A DNA stretch of 64,000 nucleotides, taken from positions 124,001 through 188,000 of the forward strand of contig CAVTTJ010000007.1 of NCBI GenBank assembly GCA_963737575.1. Reading direction: 5' to 3'. A model generated the notes under the pieces. The model had not been told where the DNA came from, did not search any database, and saw only the letters and a list, made by a program, of their open reading frames with translations. Below, piece by piece: positions 32,107-40,994 of the stretch (the stretch's first letter is position 1; each line of letters begins with the position of its first letter). The DNA is from VRUE01 sp963737575. Its GTDB lineage: Bacteria > Actinomycetota > Thermoleophilia > Solirubrobacterales > 70-9. The position numbers were made by a program, and so were the translations under genes.

Positions 32107-33650
32107 CGTCCCAGCGTCCTCATCAGTTCTTCGGGCGACGGAGCGGTCGAGATCCCTGGGCTGAGTTCTTCGCTCCCGCCCTGTTCCGGGGCGGGCGGCG
32201 CGGTCGGCGTCGACGGGGCCAGCGAGGGAGCGGGAGGGCCGGCCGCGCTCGTGCCGGCCGCCGTGCCGCCGCTCTGTTCGGCTTCGATTTCTTCGATGTG
32301 ACGGTAAATCTCCGCCACATCAGACACCGAGGAGGCGGACGACTCGACCGCGAAAGGCCCGGTGAAGTTTGCCGAGCAACCACTCTTCCCGGAGAGGCTG
32401 TATTCGGCGCAGTCGACGATCGTCACCAGGGTGCGGAGGAAGTGGCCGTATTCGTCGAATTCGCTCGTCGCCGCGGCTCCGTTGTAGATCAGGTCGACCA
32501 ATGCTTTGAACCCGTTCGACCTGTTGGTGCTGACGAGGAAGCGGGCGAGTTCGGACGTGGGCACGACGCCGCTCTGCGCCAGGTTGCGCGCCTTGCGAAC
32601 GACCGGGTCGGCTTCGGCGAACTTGGGCCCGGCCAGTTCGCCCGACGCCCCCAGCGACTTCAGCGAGACCGTCCCGGCGGCGGCGAACGGAGTCAGGGCC
32701 CGCGTCGCTTCGGTCAGCGCCGGGGTCGCGCGGTTGAGGCTGTCGAAGACCGGCGTCCCCGCGGTCGCGAAGCCCTGCAGGCTGTGGAGCGTCGTCTCGA
32801 ACTCGGTTATGAAGGCGGGCAGTTTCTTCAGCGAGGCTTCGAGTTCCTGGCCCCGTTCGGCGCTGGCTTCGGCCGTCGCGCCGGAGTTGGAGAAGAAGCC
32901 GGCGACGTGGGCACGCTGTTCGGCGAACGGTTCGAGGATCGTCTCGGAGTTGGTCGAGAGCTGGGCCAGCTGGTCACGCTGGTTGGAGAGGATCTGGAAG
33001 AAGCGGGTTGCGTCGCGGAGTACCGGGTTGGCGCGTTTGACGGCTTCCTCGATGTCTTTTCCGCGGCCCGCCAGGGTGCCGCCGAGTTCGTTGATGATCA
33101 GCCGGAACCGTTGCGCGTAAGGCAGCCGCTGGATGTTGTTGACGAGGTCGGGGTCGACGCTGGCGCTGTTCTGCTGCAGCGGCAGCAGGTGCTGGCCGGC
33201 TCCGGGCTGGCCGTCGGCGATCACCTTCAGCGGCGGCGACTTGTCTTCGGTCCCGGCGGCGTGCGGCAGCGTCGTCCGGCAATCGACGTACTTCTCGCCG
33301 ATCAACGACTGCGGGCGGATTTCGCACGACGCGTCCTGGCGGAAGTCCTGGAAGCCCGCGTCGTCGATCTTCAGCACCAGCACGGCCTTGCCTGGCGCGG
33401 CGGTGTAGCGGCCGTTTTCGTAGCTGGCCAATTCGCCGGGGAACGTCACTCCGACCGACTGGATCGTCCCGACGCTGGCGCCGGCGACGCGGACTTCCTC
33501 GCCCGGGACCAGGAACGAGCCGTTGTCGAAGATCGCCCGCACGAGGTAGCCGTTTTCGGAGCGGCTGCCCGAGATCAGGACGATCAGCAGGACGATGACG
33601 GCGGCGACACCGATTCCGATCAGGGTTTTTTTGCGGCTTCTTTTCTTCAT
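32103..33650 (-). CDS. Mce/MlaD-domain protein, second of six
   Basis: 515 residues starting MKKRSRKKTLIGIG, with a membrane helix (VAAVIVLLIVLIS) and the MCE domain (YLVRAIFDNGSFLVPGEEVR, VAGASVGTIQSVGVTF, QSLIGEKYVDCRTTLPH). Two extra Cys in the MCE domain (ASCEIRP and YVDCR) could form a disulfide. The C-terminus is helical, then Ala/Pro-rich and probably disordered. The start is the ATG overlapping the previous stop; a longer frame upstream lies antisense-like within the preceding gene. Confidence 0.93.
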   Translation of the reverse strand: MKKRSRKKTLIGIGVAAVIVLLIVLISGSRSENGYLVRAIFDNGSFLVPGEEVRVAGASVGTIQSVGVTFPGELASYENGRYTAAPGKAVLVLKIDDAGFQDFRQDASCEIRPQSLIGEKYVDCRTTLPHAAGTEDKSPPLKVIADGQPGAGQHLLPLQQNSASVDPDLVNNIQRLPYAQRFRLIINELGGTLAGRGKDIEEAVKRANPVLRDATRFFQILSNQRDQLAQLSTNSETILEPFAEQRAHVAGFFSNSGATAEASAERGQELEASLKKLPAFITEFETTLHSLQGFATAGTPVFDSLNRATPALTEATRALTPFAAAGTVSLKSLGASGELAGPKFAEADPVVRKARNLAQSGVVPTSELARFLVSTNRSNGFKALVDLIYNGAAATSEFDEYGHFLRTLVTIVDCAEYSLSGKSGCSANFTGPFAVESSASSVSDVAEIYRHIEEIEAEQSGGTAAGTSAAGPPAPSLAPSTPTAPPAPEQGGSEELSPGISTAPSPEELMRTLGR

Positions 33651-35053
33651 GGTCCCGGCGGCACGTCGCTCGGATTGCATTCGGAGGTATTGATCCCGGC
33701 GCCCGCGAACGGCGGTTCGACGAACGGGTTCGACCCGTCTGGAGCCGGCTGGGTGGCGCCGCCCGGGCACGGCCGCCTGATCGGCGAGGGGGGTGCGAGC
33801 GCGTTGAACTGTTCGCTCGGTTTGATCGGTTCGAGCACCCCGCTCGAGGGATCGCGTTCGAACAGGTTCAGGTCCGAGAACGAGACCCTGGCGTAGTTGC
33901 CGTTGCCGTCGTAGTTGCCGGTCACCTGGCCGACGCGGGCGAGGCCGTTGAGAAGGTCCGGGGTGTAGACGCGGAAGAAGTTGAGGTTCGGCTGGAAGGA
34001 TTCGATCGCCCCTTCGGCGTGCGGGAAGGCCTTCGAGGCCCGCTGCTGGACCGTTGGCAGGGCGGCGAGCAGTTCGGCGGTGTCGTTGGCGAACCCCGGA
34101 CGGGCGACGGTCAGCCGCAGGTTTCGGAAGAGCGGGATCGACCGCGTCACGACCGGGCGGAAGTCCTTCAGGAACTGGGCGAGGTTCTTCGTCGCCGGCT
34201 TTGCCGTTTCGACCAGCGGGTCGAGATCGTCGAGCGCGGCGCGGAGGTTGACGAAGGTCGTGTTGCTCTGGCGGAAGACGGGCGGCAGCAGTTCCAGCGT
34301 CTGGTTGAAGGCCTGGGTCTGGTCGGCGATCGCGTTGAAGGCGGTGTTGGCGTTGGAGATCGCGCTCGTCAGCTGTTCGCCGCGCGCGGAGACGGCGGTC
34401 GAGAGCTTGCTCGTGTTGACGACGAACTGGGTCAGCAGCCGCGAGTCCGCGTTCAGCCCGTGGGCGAACGCCGCGGCGCGGTTGAGGCCGGGGGCGAAGT
34501 ACTTGTAGGCGGCGTTGGCCTGCGGCCCGATCCCGGAATACCATTCGCCGAAGCCGCGGATGAATTTGCCCAGGGCTTTGCGGACCGAGCCCGGGAACGA
34601 GTTGATGAACTGGTCGAGGTCGACCGCGGATGTCGTCGAGGAGAGGCCCAGGGTCGCGCCGTCTTCGAGCGGCGGGTTGCTGTTGGGGCCGGGGGCGATC
34701 GTGATGTAGTGGTTGGCGACGCCCGAGAGCGAGGTCGCGCGGACGGTCGCGGTCGTCCCTTCGTGTAGTTCCTGTTCGACGCTGACTTCGATCTCGGCGA
34801 GGTTGTCGTCGGTGAGGCTGATTTCTTCGATCGAGCCGACCGGGTGGCCGCCGATCAGGACCTGGTTGCCGTTGACGAGCTGGCTCGCGTTCTGGAAGAC
34901 GAGCTTGTACTTGTGCGAGCTGCCGCCGCTGAAGACGATCACGAACAGGGCGATGACGACGATGGCGAGGCCGACGATGGCGGCGATCCGGGCAGGCGTG
35001 GTTCGCCGGCTCGTAGCCTGGCCTTTCTCCTCGTTCAAGGGGTTAGCAGCCAC
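33647..35053 (-). CDS. Mce/MlaD-domain protein, first of six
   Basis: About 468 residues from the GTG at 35053 (GGAAG at a good distance upstream); an in-frame TTG at 35119 is a weaker choice. Membrane helix IAAIVGLAIVVIALFVIVF, MCE domain (YKLVFQNASQLVNGNQVLI, GGHPVGSIEEISL, LSGVANHYITIAPGPN), helical needle and a Pro/Cys-rich tail (RRPCPGGATQP, NTSECNPSD). It heads the six-gene mce operon, 130 bases downstream of the MMPL gene on the same strand. In known mce operons yrbEA/yrbEB permease genes precede this position; here they are absent. Confidence 0.93.
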   Translation of the reverse strand: MAANPLNEEKGQATSRRTTPARIAAIVGLAIVVIALFVIVFSGGSSHKYKLVFQNASQLVNGNQVLIGGHPVGSIEEISLTDDNLAEIEVSVEQELHEGTTATVRATSLSGVANHYITIAPGPNSNPPLEDGATLGLSSTTSAVDLDQFINSFPGSVRKALGKFIRGFGEWYSGIGPQANAAYKYFAPGLNRAAAFAHGLNADSRLLTQFVVNTSKLSTAVSARGEQLTSAISNANTAFNAIADQTQAFNQTLELLPPVFRQSNTTFVNLRAALDDLDPLVETAKPATKNLAQFLKDFRPVVTRSIPLFRNLRLTVARPGFANDTAELLAALPTVQQRASKAFPHAEGAIESFQPNLNFFRVYTPDLLNGLARVGQVTGNYDGNGNYARVSFSDLNLFERDPSSGVLEPIKPSEQFNALAPPSPIRRPCPGGATQPAPDGSNPFVEPPFAGAGINTSECNPSDVPPGP

Positions 35054-35084
35054 GGGTCGTCGCTTCCGGTTCCCCCGCCTCCGA

Positions 35085-35099
35085 CCCGGAGGAACGGCG
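35085..35099 (-). promoter_or_regulatory. Small hairpin in the MMPL-mce gap
   Basis: A CCTCCG/CGGAGG inverted repeat with a three-base loop lies in the 130 bases between the MMPL gene and the first mce gene. A TTGACA sequence is present at 35158-35163 on the minus strand but lacks a well-placed -10, so a separate mce promoter is uncertain. Confidence 0.3.
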
Positions 35100-35183
35100 A
35101 ACGAATCGTATCCGAGCAATCAGGCGCGGAGATGGCTCTGGGACTCACTTAACTGGATGTCAACGCGTCGATTTTGCAGGCCC

Positions 35184-38100
35184 TCAGACGTTCAACCGGG
35201 GAGTGATCCGGTCGAGGAAACGGGGGTACCACCAAACCTTGTCCCCGATCAGCAGCATCAGGGCCGGGAGGAAGACGATCCGCACCACCGTCGCGTCGAG
35301 GAAGACTGCGATGGTGAGCCCGGTTCCGAGTTGGCTCACGTTGGCGATCGGCGCCCCGGCGAAGGCGATGAAGACCGCCATCATGATCACCGCGGCGCCG
35401 GTGATCACCCGCGCGGTTTTCTCGAGCCCGAACTCGATCGCGGCGGCGTTGTCGCCGTCCTCTTCGTAGCGCTCTCGCATTCGCACGAGCAGGAACACGG
35501 CGTAGTCGATCGATAACCCGAAGACGATTCCGAAGATCATCGTCGCCCCGACGGCGTCGACATAGGTGTGGCCGCCGAGCGGGAGGTTGTCGGGGACATT
35601 GAAGAGCAGCGTCAGGACGCCGAACGCGACTCCGACCGTCGCCAGGTTGAGGCCGACCGCGATCGCCGCCAGCGGGATCGCCCGCAGGATCAGGACGAGG
35701 ATCAGGAAGGTTGCGACGGTGATCGCGGCGATGATCACAGGGATCCGTTCGCGGGTCACCTTGCTGTACTCGTTCAGCGTCGAGGCGCCGCCCGCGACGC
35801 CGGTGTTGAGGCCGGTTTCGCCTTCGAGGTCGGAGGCTTCGCCTTCGAGCGTCTTGTTCAGCGCGATCGAGCCCGGGCTGTTGAAGTCGTACTTGGAGAA
35901 GATCGTGACCGTCGCTGCCTGGCCGCCTTTGTCGAGGTCGACCGCCTGTGTCGCCTGTCGCCGCAGCCGCGGGTTGGCGCCATCGAGGGCGGAGAGGACG
36001 AAGTAGCCGGAGTCGAAGATCCCCGGCGATTCGCGCCGCAGTTCGTCGGTCTGTTCGCGGGCCTGGCTGGCATTCGTCGTCACCCGCACCGCGCCGCGGC
36101 GGAGGCCGGTTTCGAGCGGATGGGAGCGGGTGAACGCGTCGCCGAGCCCGACCTGGAGCGAGGTCGCCCCTTCGCCGAGTTCGGCGATCCCGGTCGCGAG
36201 GCGGGCGGCGCCGGCGCCGAGGCGGCCGAGGCCTTCTTCGAGTTTCCGCGTTTCCGTCGCCAACGTTTCGGCGCCTTCACTCAGTTCTTCGTTGCCGGAG
36301 GCGAGCCTTTCGTTCGCTCCCACCAGTTTTTCCTCGCCTTCGACGAGTTCCTGAGCCGTCCCCTCTTCTCGTTCGATTTCTTCGATCCCCGTCTTCGCCC
36401 AGAAGCTGACTTCGCGTGCTTCTTCGGCTTCCTTGATCAACTGGGCCTGCAATTTGTCGAGGCCGGCGAAGGTGGCCGCGGACTGGCTCGATGCCGCCCG
36501 CAGCGCGTTCAAGGTGGCGGCGTAGTTGGGGTCCGTTTTCCCGACCGTCATCCCTTCCAGGAGCTGGAGAGCGGTTTTGGACTGCTGTTCCGCAGCGAGC
36601 GCGGGTTCCTTCAGCCCGTCGAGGGTGTCGTGCGCCGTGTGGGTCAGGTTCTTCTGCAGCTTGCGCGCCCGGCGCAACTGGTTCCTCCGCAGGTTCGCCT
36701 CGAGGTTGTCGAGGTTCGTGTGCAGGATTTCGGCCCCTTCCTGGGCTTCGGCCTGGCCTTCGCTCACTTTCTTCGCGCCTTCCGAGAGCTTCTTGGCCCC
36801 GGCCGCAAATCGATCGAGCGCGCCGACGGCTTCTTCGCTGCCCGCCGTCGCCGTCGCAAGGCCGCCGGCCAGCTGCAGCGCCCCTGCTTCGGTGCTGCCG
36901 GTGCCCTCGACGAGGAGGCCCGCACCCTGGGTCGCTTCCGCGATTCCGTCGCGGAGCCGGGAAACGCCTTTCGCCGCCTGCTTGAGGTTGCGGCCGAGGC
37001 GTTCGAGGTTCCCGACCGGCCCCCCCTTCTTGACCAGCAGTCCGTTGCCGGCTTCGCGCACCGGGGCGACCGATTTCGAGACCTGCTCGGGCCCGATCAC
37101 GACCTGGACACCTGGGATTTCCGACACCTTGTCCTGCCATCTGCGCAACGCGTCGAGCCGCTCCGGCGTCGTGATCGGGCCCTTTTCCGATTCGGCGACG
37201 ACGACGAACGGCGCGTCGAAGCCGGGCGCGATGGTGCGGTTGATCAGTTCCGCATCCTTGCGCGCCTGGTTGTTATGGGAGAGCTGCTGGGCGCTCGGCG
37301 GGCCGGTCTTCAGGCCGATCGCCGGCGTCGCGAGGGCGAGGACGACGGCGCCGACGACGAGGCAGACGAGGGTCGGGCGGCGGAGGGCGGCGCCGACGAT
37401 CGTCATCAGGCCGGCGCTCTCGTCCTGGTAGCTCTTCGGTTTGCCGACCCGCCAGCGGTTGACGTTGTGGCCGATCAGGGTCAGCACCGCCGGGCCGGCG
37501 ATCGTCGCGACCGAGACGCTGAGGATCACGACGAGGATCACCGTCGCCGCCAGCGAGGAGAGCAGCGCGCCGGGGACGATGAAGAGGGCGACGAGCATCG
37601 CCGCGATCAGGGTGCTGCCGGCGAAGATGGTCGTTCGGCCCGCCGTATGGCGGGTTTGAATCGCCGCGGTCTTCGGGTCCGCCCCGCCGGCTAACTCCTC
37701 GCGGAAGCGCGAGACCATCAACAGCGCATAGTCGACCCCCAACGCGAGGCCCATCATCGTGCAGACGGTCAGCGCGAAGGCGTCGACCGACACCCAGCGG
37801 GTGACGATCGTCAGCACGCCGCTCGAGATCAAGACCGTGATCGCACCGAAGGTCAGCGGGATCGCTGCCGCGATCGGCGACCTGAAGACGAGCAGGAGGA
37901 CGATCAGGAGAATCGGGAGGGCGATCAGCTCGGCCCGCTCGCTGGCGGAGATCGACTCGTCCTGGAGCGCCTTCGAGAGGGTCGGGAAACCCGATTGCGT
38001 CGCTTTGACCGGCGGTTTGATCTCCCTTTCGAGGATTTCTTCGAGTTCCCCGACGCTCTCCTTGGTCGCAGTCGCGATGTCGGTGTGGAAGTCGGTGATC

Positions 38101-38501
38101 ACGAGCGCCTTGTCCGGCTCGGGCCGCAGCTGTTCGACGGACCCCCGGTCCCAGGGAGAGAGCGTCGTCACCTGCGGGTTGCTGGCCCGCAGGGCCCGCA
38201 CCAGTTCGGGACCCTGCTTGTCGATTTCGTCGGCCGGGCCCTGGAGAAGGACCGCGAACAGGGCGGTGTCGCCGAAGTTCTTCTTCAGCAATTCGTTCGC
38301 TTCGGAGGCTGGCGTGCCCGAGATGTCGAGGGAGGTCGGGCTGAGCTTGTCGTTGACGCCGAACCCGAGCGTCGCGAGGACGGCGACGATCACCGCGAAG
38401 ACAACGAGCACGCCGCGGGGGTGCCGAAGCAGCACGGGCGTGCGCGCACCATCGCTCTCGGCCGGCGCGCCGCGCCGGTCCCTGCTCCTCCTCAGTCGCA
38501 C
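35184..38501 (-). CDS. MMPL/RND-family exporter with a long helical extracytoplasmic domain
   Basis: 1105 residues, GTG start. Two MMPL membrane blocks each carry an Asp-Tyr pair for proton relay: LALGVDYALLMVSRFREELA in the first half and IVFGLSIDYAVFLLVRMRER in the second. The first external loop is a normal porter domain. The second is unusually large (about residues 470-820) and made of helical repeats of the type L-x-x-G (LSEGAKKVSEGQAEAQEGAE, GNEELSEGAETLATETRKLE), as in YhgE/EsaA-like proteins. MMPL proteins export lipids and siderophores. It is codirectional with, and just upstream of, six mce genes, suggesting joint lipid traffic. Confidence 0.93.
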   Translation of the reverse strand: MRLRRSRDRRGAPAESDGARTPVLLRHPRGVLVVFAVIVAVLATLGFGVNDKLSPTSLDISGTPASEANELLKKNFGDTALFAVLLQGPADEIDKQGPELVRALRASNPQVTTLSPWDRGSVEQLRPEPDKALVITDFHTDIATATKESVGELEEILEREIKPPVKATQSGFPTLSKALQDESISASERAELIALPILLIVLLLVFRSPIAAAIPLTFGAITVLISSGVLTIVTRWVSVDAFALTVCTMMGLALGVDYALLMVSRFREELAGGADPKTAAIQTRHTAGRTTIFAGSTLIAAMLVALFIVPGALLSSLAATVILVVILSVSVATIAGPAVLTLIGHNVNRWRVGKPKSYQDESAGLMTIVGAALRRPTLVCLVVGAVVLALATPAIGLKTGPPSAQQLSHNNQARKDAELINRTIAPGFDAPFVVVAESEKGPITTPERLDALRRWQDKVSEIPGVQVVIGPEQVSKSVAPVREAGNGLLVKKGGPVGNLERLGRNLKQAAKGVSRLRDGIAEATQGAGLLVEGTGSTEAGALQLAGGLATATAGSEEAVGALDRFAAGAKKLSEGAKKVSEGQAEAQEGAEILHTNLDNLEANLRRNQLRRARKLQKNLTHTAHDTLDGLKEPALAAEQQSKTALQLLEGMTVGKTDPNYAATLNALRAASSQSAATFAGLDKLQAQLIKEAEEAREVSFWAKTGIEEIEREEGTAQELVEGEEKLVGANERLASGNEELSEGAETLATETRKLEEGLGRLGAGAARLATGIAELGEGATSLQVGLGDAFTRSHPLETGLRRGAVRVTTNASQAREQTDELRRESPGIFDSGYFVLSALDGANPRLRRQATQAVDLDKGGQAATVTIFSKYDFNSPGSIALNKTLEGEASDLEGETGLNTGVAGGASTLNEYSKVTRERIPVIIAAITVATFLILVLILRAIPLAAIAVGLNLATVGVAFGVLTLLFNVPDNLPLGGHTYVDAVGATMIFGIVFGLSIDYAVFLLVRMRERYEEDGDNAAAIEFGLEKTARVITGAAVIMMAVFIAFAGAPIANVSQLGTGLTIAVFLDATVVRIVFLPALMLLIGDKVWWYPRFLDRITPRLNV

Positions 38502-38623
38502 GCCTGGTATTTTCGCTGTAGGGACAAGGCTGGGGCTACGGAAATGCCGAAGTTTCTGTTAAGGAAGCCTGAAGACGGCGGCCTGTTTTGCCCCTGGACT
38601 GCCATCCTCAAAATGCTGTGAAA

Positions 38624-39388
38624 ATGCGCCTCTCGACTTACGCGCTGGTCGCCATAGTGCTGCTACTGGTCGCCGCCATGGCCGATGCGGCGATGGTCAG
38701 GGTCGGAAGGATAGTGCTGCGTGCCGACGGGGGGTTCACGCCCCAATCGCTGCCGCGCCACACCTACGCGCCGATCTCCTTCCGGGGCCACGCGAACGTC
38801 GAATCGACCGATTCCCAGCCGGTCCCGGCGCTGCGCAACTTCAGGCTCGAATTCGACAAGGACGGCCGCCTCGACACGAAGGGCCTGCCGGTCTGCCAGC
38901 CGGCCAGCCTCACCGGCACGACGACGCAGACCGCTCAGCGGATCTGCGGCAAGGCGATGGTCGGCTCGGGGACGGTCGCCGCCTCGGTCGCCGATCCCGG
39001 GCTGCAGGGCGTCGTGCTGCGCTCGCCGCTCAGCCTCTTCAACGGGCCCCGCATCAACGGCAACGCGACCGTCATCGCCCACGCGCGGGCCCTGGTCCCG
39101 ACCCCACAGACCTATGTCGTCCTGATCACGATCGAAAAACTGAAGAAGGGCGCCTTCTCCTACCGGGCGTCGGCCAGCATTCCCGAATTCGCCGAAGGGA
39201 CCGGCTCGCTGATCCACCTCGAAGCCGAAATCGGCCGACGCTACAAATCAGGCGGGGTGAAACGCTCCTACGTCTCGGCAAAATGCAGCGACAGCATCCT
39301 CGAGACCCGCGGCCGGTTCGAATTCGGCGACCCCGAAGCCACGGTGATCGAAGGCAGTGTCTACAAAGCCTGCAACCCCCTCCCCTAG
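38624..39388 (+). CDS. Secreted four-cysteine protein, unknown function (paralogue B)
   Basis: 254 residues. Signal peptide MRLSTYALVAIVLLLVAAMA, then a beta-rich mature domain with LPRHTYAPISFRGH, LDTKGLPVCQ, RICGKAMVGSG, SLFNGPR, SAKCSDS and a last Cys in YKACNPLP. It aligns along its whole length with the protein at 24877-25650, sharing all four Cys. It is divergent from the MMPL gene and immediately precedes tRNA-Lys. The ATG at 38624 is chosen because it directly starts the signal peptide. Function unknown. Confidence 0.8.
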   Translation: MRLSTYALVAIVLLLVAAMADAAMVRVGRIVLRADGGFTPQSLPRHTYAPISFRGHANVESTDSQPVPALRNFRLEFDKDGRLDTKGLPVCQPASLTGTTTQTAQRICGKAMVGSGTVAASVADPGLQGVVLRSPLSLFNGPRINGNATVIAHARALVPTPQTYVVLITIEKLKKGAFSYRASASIPEFAEGTGSLIHLEAEIGRRYKSGGVKRSYVSAKCSDSILETRGRFEFGDPEATVIEGSVYKACNPLP

Positions 39389-39415
39389 CGCCGCCGCCGG
39401 GCCGCGGCTCCTTCC

Positions 39416-39421
39416 TATACT
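39416..39421 (+). promoter_or_regulatory. -10 element of tRNA-Lys
   Basis: TATACT, 11 bases before the mature 5' end of the tRNA. Confidence 0.55.
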
Positions 39422-39432
39422 TGCCCCCGCAT

Positions 39433-39505
39433 GGGCCGTTAGCTCAGTTGGTAGAGCAGGAGACTCTTAATCTCAAGGTCGTAGGTTCGATCCCTACACG
39501 GCCCA
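39433..39505 (+). tRNA. tRNA-Lys (anticodon CTT)
   Basis: A full cloverleaf is readable: acceptor GGGCCGT/ACGGCCC with discriminator A, D arm GCTCAGTTGGTAGAGC, anticodon loop CTCTTAA with CTT, and T arm GTAGGTTCGATCCCTAC. The 3' CCA is not encoded. The top pair of the anticodon stem is a mismatch. Confidence 0.95.
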
Positions 39506-39511
39506 CTCTCG

Positions 39512-40174
39512 ATGAGCCCGGAGCGAGCAAGCGGCGCAGCGCGCGACAGCCTCACGCGCTACGCGCCGCTGTCGGGGCTGGTCGTGTTCGCGCTCTTCGC
39601 CGTCGGCAACCTGCTGTGGTCGGTCGGCATCCCGGCGACCGACGCCCCGGGCAGCGAGCTCGCGGCGTTCTATGAAGACCGCTCGACCCAGATCATCGTC
39701 GGCGCCAGCCTCAGCATCGTCGCCGTCGTCCTCTTCGTCTGGTTCAGCGCCCTGCTGCGCGACCGGATGGAGCTCGAATTGGGCGATCGCGGCGCCTCGC
39801 TGCCGACCGCGGCGTTCGGCGGTGCGATCCTCGCCTTCACCGTCGGCCTCGGGGCGGAGACGATCAACATGGCCGGCGCCCTGCGGGCCGCGAGCGACGG
39901 CGGGATCGGCCCCGACGCCGCCGAGGCCTATTTCGACATCTCCCAGATCCTCGGCTTCAACGCGGCCGGCGTCGGGCTGGCGACCCTGATCGCCGCGACC
40001 GCGGTCGCGGCCCTGCGCGGATCGCGTGTCCTGCCTCGGCAGCTGGCCGTGCCGGCGCTGTTCCTCGCGGTGACGCTGCTGGTGCCGGTCGTGGTCCGGT
40101 TCACGCTGGTGCCGGCGATCCTGCTGCTGCCCCTCTACAGCATCCGCCTCTACCGGCTCGGCGAGGGGGGCTAG
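39512..40174 (+). CDS. Integral membrane protein, unknown function
   Basis: 220 residues with about six hydrophobic segments (LSGLVVFALFAVGNLLWSVG, IIVGASLSIVAVVLFVWFSA, AAFGGAILAFTVGLG, GVGLATLIAATAVAAL and two near the C-terminus). There is a charged SELAAFYEDRSTQ loop after the first helix. It resembles DUF4386-type hypothetical proteins in layout only. The first codons (MSPERASGAA) are encoded by a fragment of the dispersed repeat arm (CCGGAGCGAGCAAGCG), so the true start may be a few codons downstream. Confidence 0.7.
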   Translation: MSPERASGAARDSLTRYAPLSGLVVFALFAVGNLLWSVGIPATDAPGSELAAFYEDRSTQIIVGASLSIVAVVLFVWFSALLRDRMELELGDRGASLPTAAFGGAILAFTVGLGAETINMAGALRAASDGGIGPDAAEAYFDISQILGFNAAGVGLATLIAATAVAALRGSRVLPRQLAVPALFLAVTLLVPVVVRFTLVPAILLLPLYSIRLYRLGEGG

Positions 40175-40177
40175 CCG

Positions 40178-40987
40178 CTACGGCGTCAGCGACGTGCTGG
40201 GGCTGCCGGAGAGGCCGCCGAGCGGGTTTTCGAGTTTTTCCTTGCCCGTTTTGGATGCTTCCTTGGCGAGTTTCTTGCGCTGTTTCTGCCAGCCCTGGGC
40301 GCGTTTGCGGTATCCGGCCATCTGTTTTTCGATCGATTTCGCCTGCGACTTCGAGGTTGCTTCCTTCGTCGCCTGTTCGGCGGTCTTGTCGCCGGCGGCG
40401 AATTCGCCGTTGAAGTACTGGAAGATCGCCAGCGTCGTCAGCGTGTTCAGGTTCGGCGTCGCTTCAGCCGCGACCTTCTGGGCCTCGGTCGCGTTGCCGA
40501 TGCTTTCTTCGATGTCGCCGACCGATTCGCCGTGTTCGGCGACGTTGAAGTAGGTGCTCGCGACGAGCGACGCGGTGGTCGGGTTGGCTTCGTCGCCGGC
40601 CTGCTTGCGGTAGCGCAGCCAGGCTTCCTGGGCAGCTTCGTACTGTTCGATCGATTCCGGCGTCAGTTCGACGGCGCCGGTGGTCGTGTTTTCCTGGGCC
40701 AGGGCCCTCCCGGCGCCGATCCGGACCCGAATCAGCGACAGCAGCAGCTGTTCATCCTGCGGGTTTTTTTTCAGTCGCTTTTCGATGTTTTCAGCCTGTT
40801 CTTCGGAGATCTGGGCGGCGCTGCTGGCGCTCCCGTTGCCGAAGAATTCGGCGAGGTTGAACGGGCCGACCGCGACGAAGAGGCTCGCCCCCATCAGCAG
40901 CGCAAGGCACGCATAGACGACGCGGATCACATTTTTCCGCCCACGCCCTCTTATGTCGAACAGCATTCGCCGTTCTTCGCCGGCCAT
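40178..40987 (-). CDS. Membrane-anchored TPR-like protein
   Basis: About 269 residues. A basic cytoplasmic N-terminus (MLFDIRGRGRKNVIR), one membrane helix (VVYACLALLMGASLFVAV), then helical repeats compatible with TPR (ENIEKRLKKNPQDEQLLLSL, ALEAWLRYRKQAG-like segment, LTTLAIFQYFNGEFAAGDKT) and a Lys-rich tail. It should face the outside of the membrane. It is the third gene of the tatA-tatC operon, eight bases after tatC, so a role in handling exported proteins is plausible. Start at 40987 has AAAGG upstream. Confidence 0.75.
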   Translation of the reverse strand: MAGEERRMLFDIRGRGRKNVIRVVYACLALLMGASLFVAVGPFNLAEFFGNGSASSAAQISEEQAENIEKRLKKNPQDEQLLLSLIRVRIGAGRALAQENTTTGAVELTPESIEQYEAAQEAWLRYRKQAGDEANPTTASLVASTYFNVAEHGESVGDIEESIGNATEAQKVAAEATPNLNTLTTLAIFQYFNGEFAAGDKTAEQATKEATSKSQAKSIEKQMAGYRKRAQGWQKQRKKLAKEASKTGKEKLENPLGGLSGSPSTSLTP

Positions 40988-40994
40988 CAGCCTT

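Noticed and set aside
33651..34544. Upstream extension of the second mce gene
   Set aside because: It lies inside the first mce gene in another frame and is Arg-rich; the ATG at 33650 overlaps the preceding stop and directly starts the membrane anchor.
35158..35163. TTGACA as a consensus -35 for the mce operon
   Set aside because: No acceptable -10 lies 16-18 bases downstream on the minus strand.
35568..37694. 708-codon plus-strand frame opposite the MMPL gene
   Set aside because: Its sequence mirrors MMPL codons and has no recognisable domain; MMPL motifs on the minus strand are unmistakable.
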